Assembly: GCA_016722025.1 (NCBI GenBank)
Contig: JADKGZ010000003.1
Location: 248,001 to 312,000, forward strand
Source of the DNA: Acidimicrobiaceae bacterium
GTDB taxonomy: Bacteria; Actinomycetota; Acidimicrobiia; Acidimicrobiales; Ilumatobacteraceae
DNA: 64,000 bases
Direction: 5' to 3'
Shown: piece by piece, positions 62,635 through 64,000 of the stretch
Layout: every line of letters begins with the position of its first letter
How positions within the stretch are numbered: the stretch's first letter is position 1
Notes under the pieces: generated by a model
Seen by the model: the letters and a program-made list of their open reading frames with translations, nothing else
The model's database searches: none
What the model was told of the DNA's origin: nothing
Position numbers and translations under genes: made by a program

Positions 62635-64000
62635 ACTGCAGGGTTGTCGCTACGCAAGCTGCCATCGTTCGCCGGGCGGCCCGGCCCGCTGCTGCTGGTG
62701 ATCGCCGATGGCGTGGGCGTGGCACCCCCGGGGCCGAGCAATGCGGTCACCGAGGCCGACACCCCTGTGCTCGACCAGCTGCACGCAGGCGAGTTGTACA
62801 CCGAGCTCGCCGCTCACGGCCCAGCGGTGGGCCTGCCCTCCGATGACGACATGGGCAACAGCGAGGTCGGCCACAACGCACTCGGCGCCGGCCGCATCTT
62901 CGCCCAGGGCGCGAAGCTGGTCAACGCAGCCATCGCCAGTGGCGCGATGTTCGACTCGCGCGTGTGGAAGACCGCAATCGAGCAGGGCCGCGTTCGAACC
63001 CTCCACCTGCTCGGGCTGCACTCCGACGGCAACGTGCACTCGCACACCGCCCACCTGTACGCGATGTTGCGGCGGGCGGCGGCGGAAGGGGTCACCAGCG
63101 CGGCGGTGCACATCCTGCACGACGGTCGCGATGTGGCGGCCCGCAGCGCACTCAACTACATCGCCGCCACCGAGGCCGTGCTTGCCGAGATCAATGCCGG
63201 TGCCCCGGGCCGCAACTTCCGCATCGCTTCCGGCGGCGGCCGGATGAAGATCACCATGGACCGCTACGGCGCCGACTGGCCGATGGTCGCACGGGGCTAT
63301 CAATGCCACACGCACGGGGTGGGGCGACCCTTCGCCTCGGCCACCGAGGCGGTCACCACCATGTACGCGGAGAGCGCCACCGGCGACCAGTACCTCGGCG
63401 AGTTCGTCGTGGTCGACGCCGACGGGCAGCCAGTTGGCACCGTGGCCGACGCCGACGCGGTGCTCCTGTTCAACTTCCGCGGCGACCGAGCCATCGAGAT
63501 CTCACGCGCGTTCGAGGAGGTCGACTTCCCGGTGTTCGACCGCACCGGCCCGGATGGTCGGCTGGCACCGATCGTCTTCTTCGCCGGCATGTTGCAGTAC
63601 GACGGCGACGCCCTCATCCCGAAGCAGTACCTGGTCGAGCCACCCACCATCGACCGCACCATCAGCGAGTACCTGTGTGCCGAGGGCGTCCACAGCTTCG
63701 CGGTCAGCGAGACCCAGAAGTTCGGCCATGTCACCTACTTCTGGAACGGCAACCGGTCGGGCTACATCGACCGGTCGCTCGAGACGTACGTCGAGATCCC
63801 CTCCGACAACGTCGAGTTCGACACCACGCCGGCGATGAAGGTGCGGGAGATCACCGACGCGGTCATCGACCTACTGCGCAGTGGCGAGTACCGGTTCGGT
63901 CGGCTCAACTTCCCCAGCGGCGACATGGTGGGTCACACCGGCAACCTCGAGGCCACGATCGAGGCGGTCGACGTGATCGACGAGTGCATGCGCCGCCTCG
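62632..64000 (+). CDS. gpmI: 2,3-bisphosphoglycerate-independent phosphoglycerate mutase, 5' part
   Basis: 456 codons are visible and the gene runs off the window end. The alkaline-phosphatase-like core opens LLLVIADGVG; the catalytic serine is Ser77 in DDDMGNSEVGHNALGAGR. HSDGNVHSH, HDGRDVAARSAL and NFRGDRAIEISRAF mark the phosphotransferase domain, and MVGHTGNLEATIEAVD the return to the metal site. It interconverts 3- and 2-phosphoglycerate in glycolysis using two metal ions. TACACT sits 7 bases before the ATG. Confidence 0.96.
   Translation, partial: MTAGLSLRKLPSFAGRPGPLLLVIADGVGVAPPGPSNAVTEADTPVLDQLHAGELYTELAAHGPAVGLPSDDDMGNSEVGHNALGAGRIFAQGAKLVNAAIASGAMFDSRVWKTAIEQGRVRTLHLLGLHSDGNVHSHTAHLYAMLRRAAAEGVTSAAVHILHDGRDVAARSALNYIAATEAVLAEINAGAPGRNFRIASGGGRMKITMDRYGADWPMVARGYQCHTHGVGRPFASATEAVTTMYAESATGDQYLGEFVVVDADGQPVGTVADADAVLLFNFRGDRAIEISRAFEEVDFPVFDRTGPDGRLAPIVFFAGMLQYDGDALIPKQYLVEPPTIDRTISEYLCAEGVHSFAVSETQKFGHVTYFWNGNRSGYIDRSLETYVEIPSDNVEFDTTPAMKVREITDAVIDLLRSGEYRFGRLNFPSGDMVGHTGNLEATIEAVDVIDECMRRL

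Overview
The window is high-GC, densely coded DNA from an actinobacterium. The evidence is an HspR-type dnaK-grpE-dnaJ-hspR operon with a HAIR operator, an acyl-CoA carboxylase with a small epsilon subunit, tandem IniA/IniC-like dynamins, an actinobacterial glucosamine-kinase-like protein and a CWB2 surface protein. The gene mix fits Acidimicrobiia or a relative, but that placement is inference. No rRNA, tRNA, CRISPR array, phage or transposase gene was seen, and no gap longer than 300 bases lacks a gene. Many starts have no Shine-Dalgarno sequence but carry a TANNNT hexamer 6-8 bases upstream, which points to widespread leaderless transcription.

Bases 1-16.9 kb: the end of a CWB2 wall-binding protein; an HpaE/HpaG-like meta-cleavage pair; a TolB-like lipoprotein with a repeat-driven frameshift in its leader; an acetoacetate-decarboxylase-like / P450 / glutamine-amidotransferase operon sharing an operator sequence with the HpaE/HpaG pair; a Doc toxin with a ribbon-helix-helix antitoxin; a serine hydrolase; PlsC and MarR; a secreted metzincin; cytidine deaminase; two GNATs; and an aminotransferase convergent with an omega-amidase-like nitrilase. 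Bases 17-31 kb: MsrA, an ArsR/AHSA1 pair, a tightly overlapped five-gene operon (phosphoesterase, DinB-like protein, aminotransferase, CaiB CoA-transferase, deoxyribosyltransferase-like), a degenerate GGDEF membrane protein, AccD/AccE, and a SNF2 helicase with a SWIM-domain partner.

Bases 31-50 kb are the most interesting part. After hspR-dnaJ-grpE-dnaK (dnaK carries a one-base frameshift near its 3' end) come three minus-strand transcription units: (i) an acidic repeat protein in the iniB position followed by IniA-like and IniC-like dynamins; (ii) an Hsp70-like ATPase followed by two paralogous Gly/Pro/Asp-repeat proteins; (iii) a second Hsp70-like ATPase carrying a membrane anchor and an outside domain, then a MalT/LuxR-type regulator and a 58-residue protein. 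Units i and ii carry the same perfect palindrome, ACCGGGA-N4-TCCCGGT, just upstream of the presumed -35 region, and unit iii has a related palindrome. I read this as one regulon, probably an envelope-stress system that couples Hsp70-like ATPases to bacterial dynamins. One of the ATPase genes has sharply different codon usage in its N-terminal two-thirds.

Bases 50-64 kb: kbl-tdh threonine catabolism; a second serine hydrolase; a secreted Asp/Ser-tailed protein divergent from a two-component system; an M14 carboxypeptidase; an autoregulated cupin/MarR pair with two operators around its promoter; a SIS-domain isomerase with a glucosamine-kinase-like protein; a GT1 glycosyltransferase; and the start of cofactor-independent phosphoglycerate mutase, cut by the window end.
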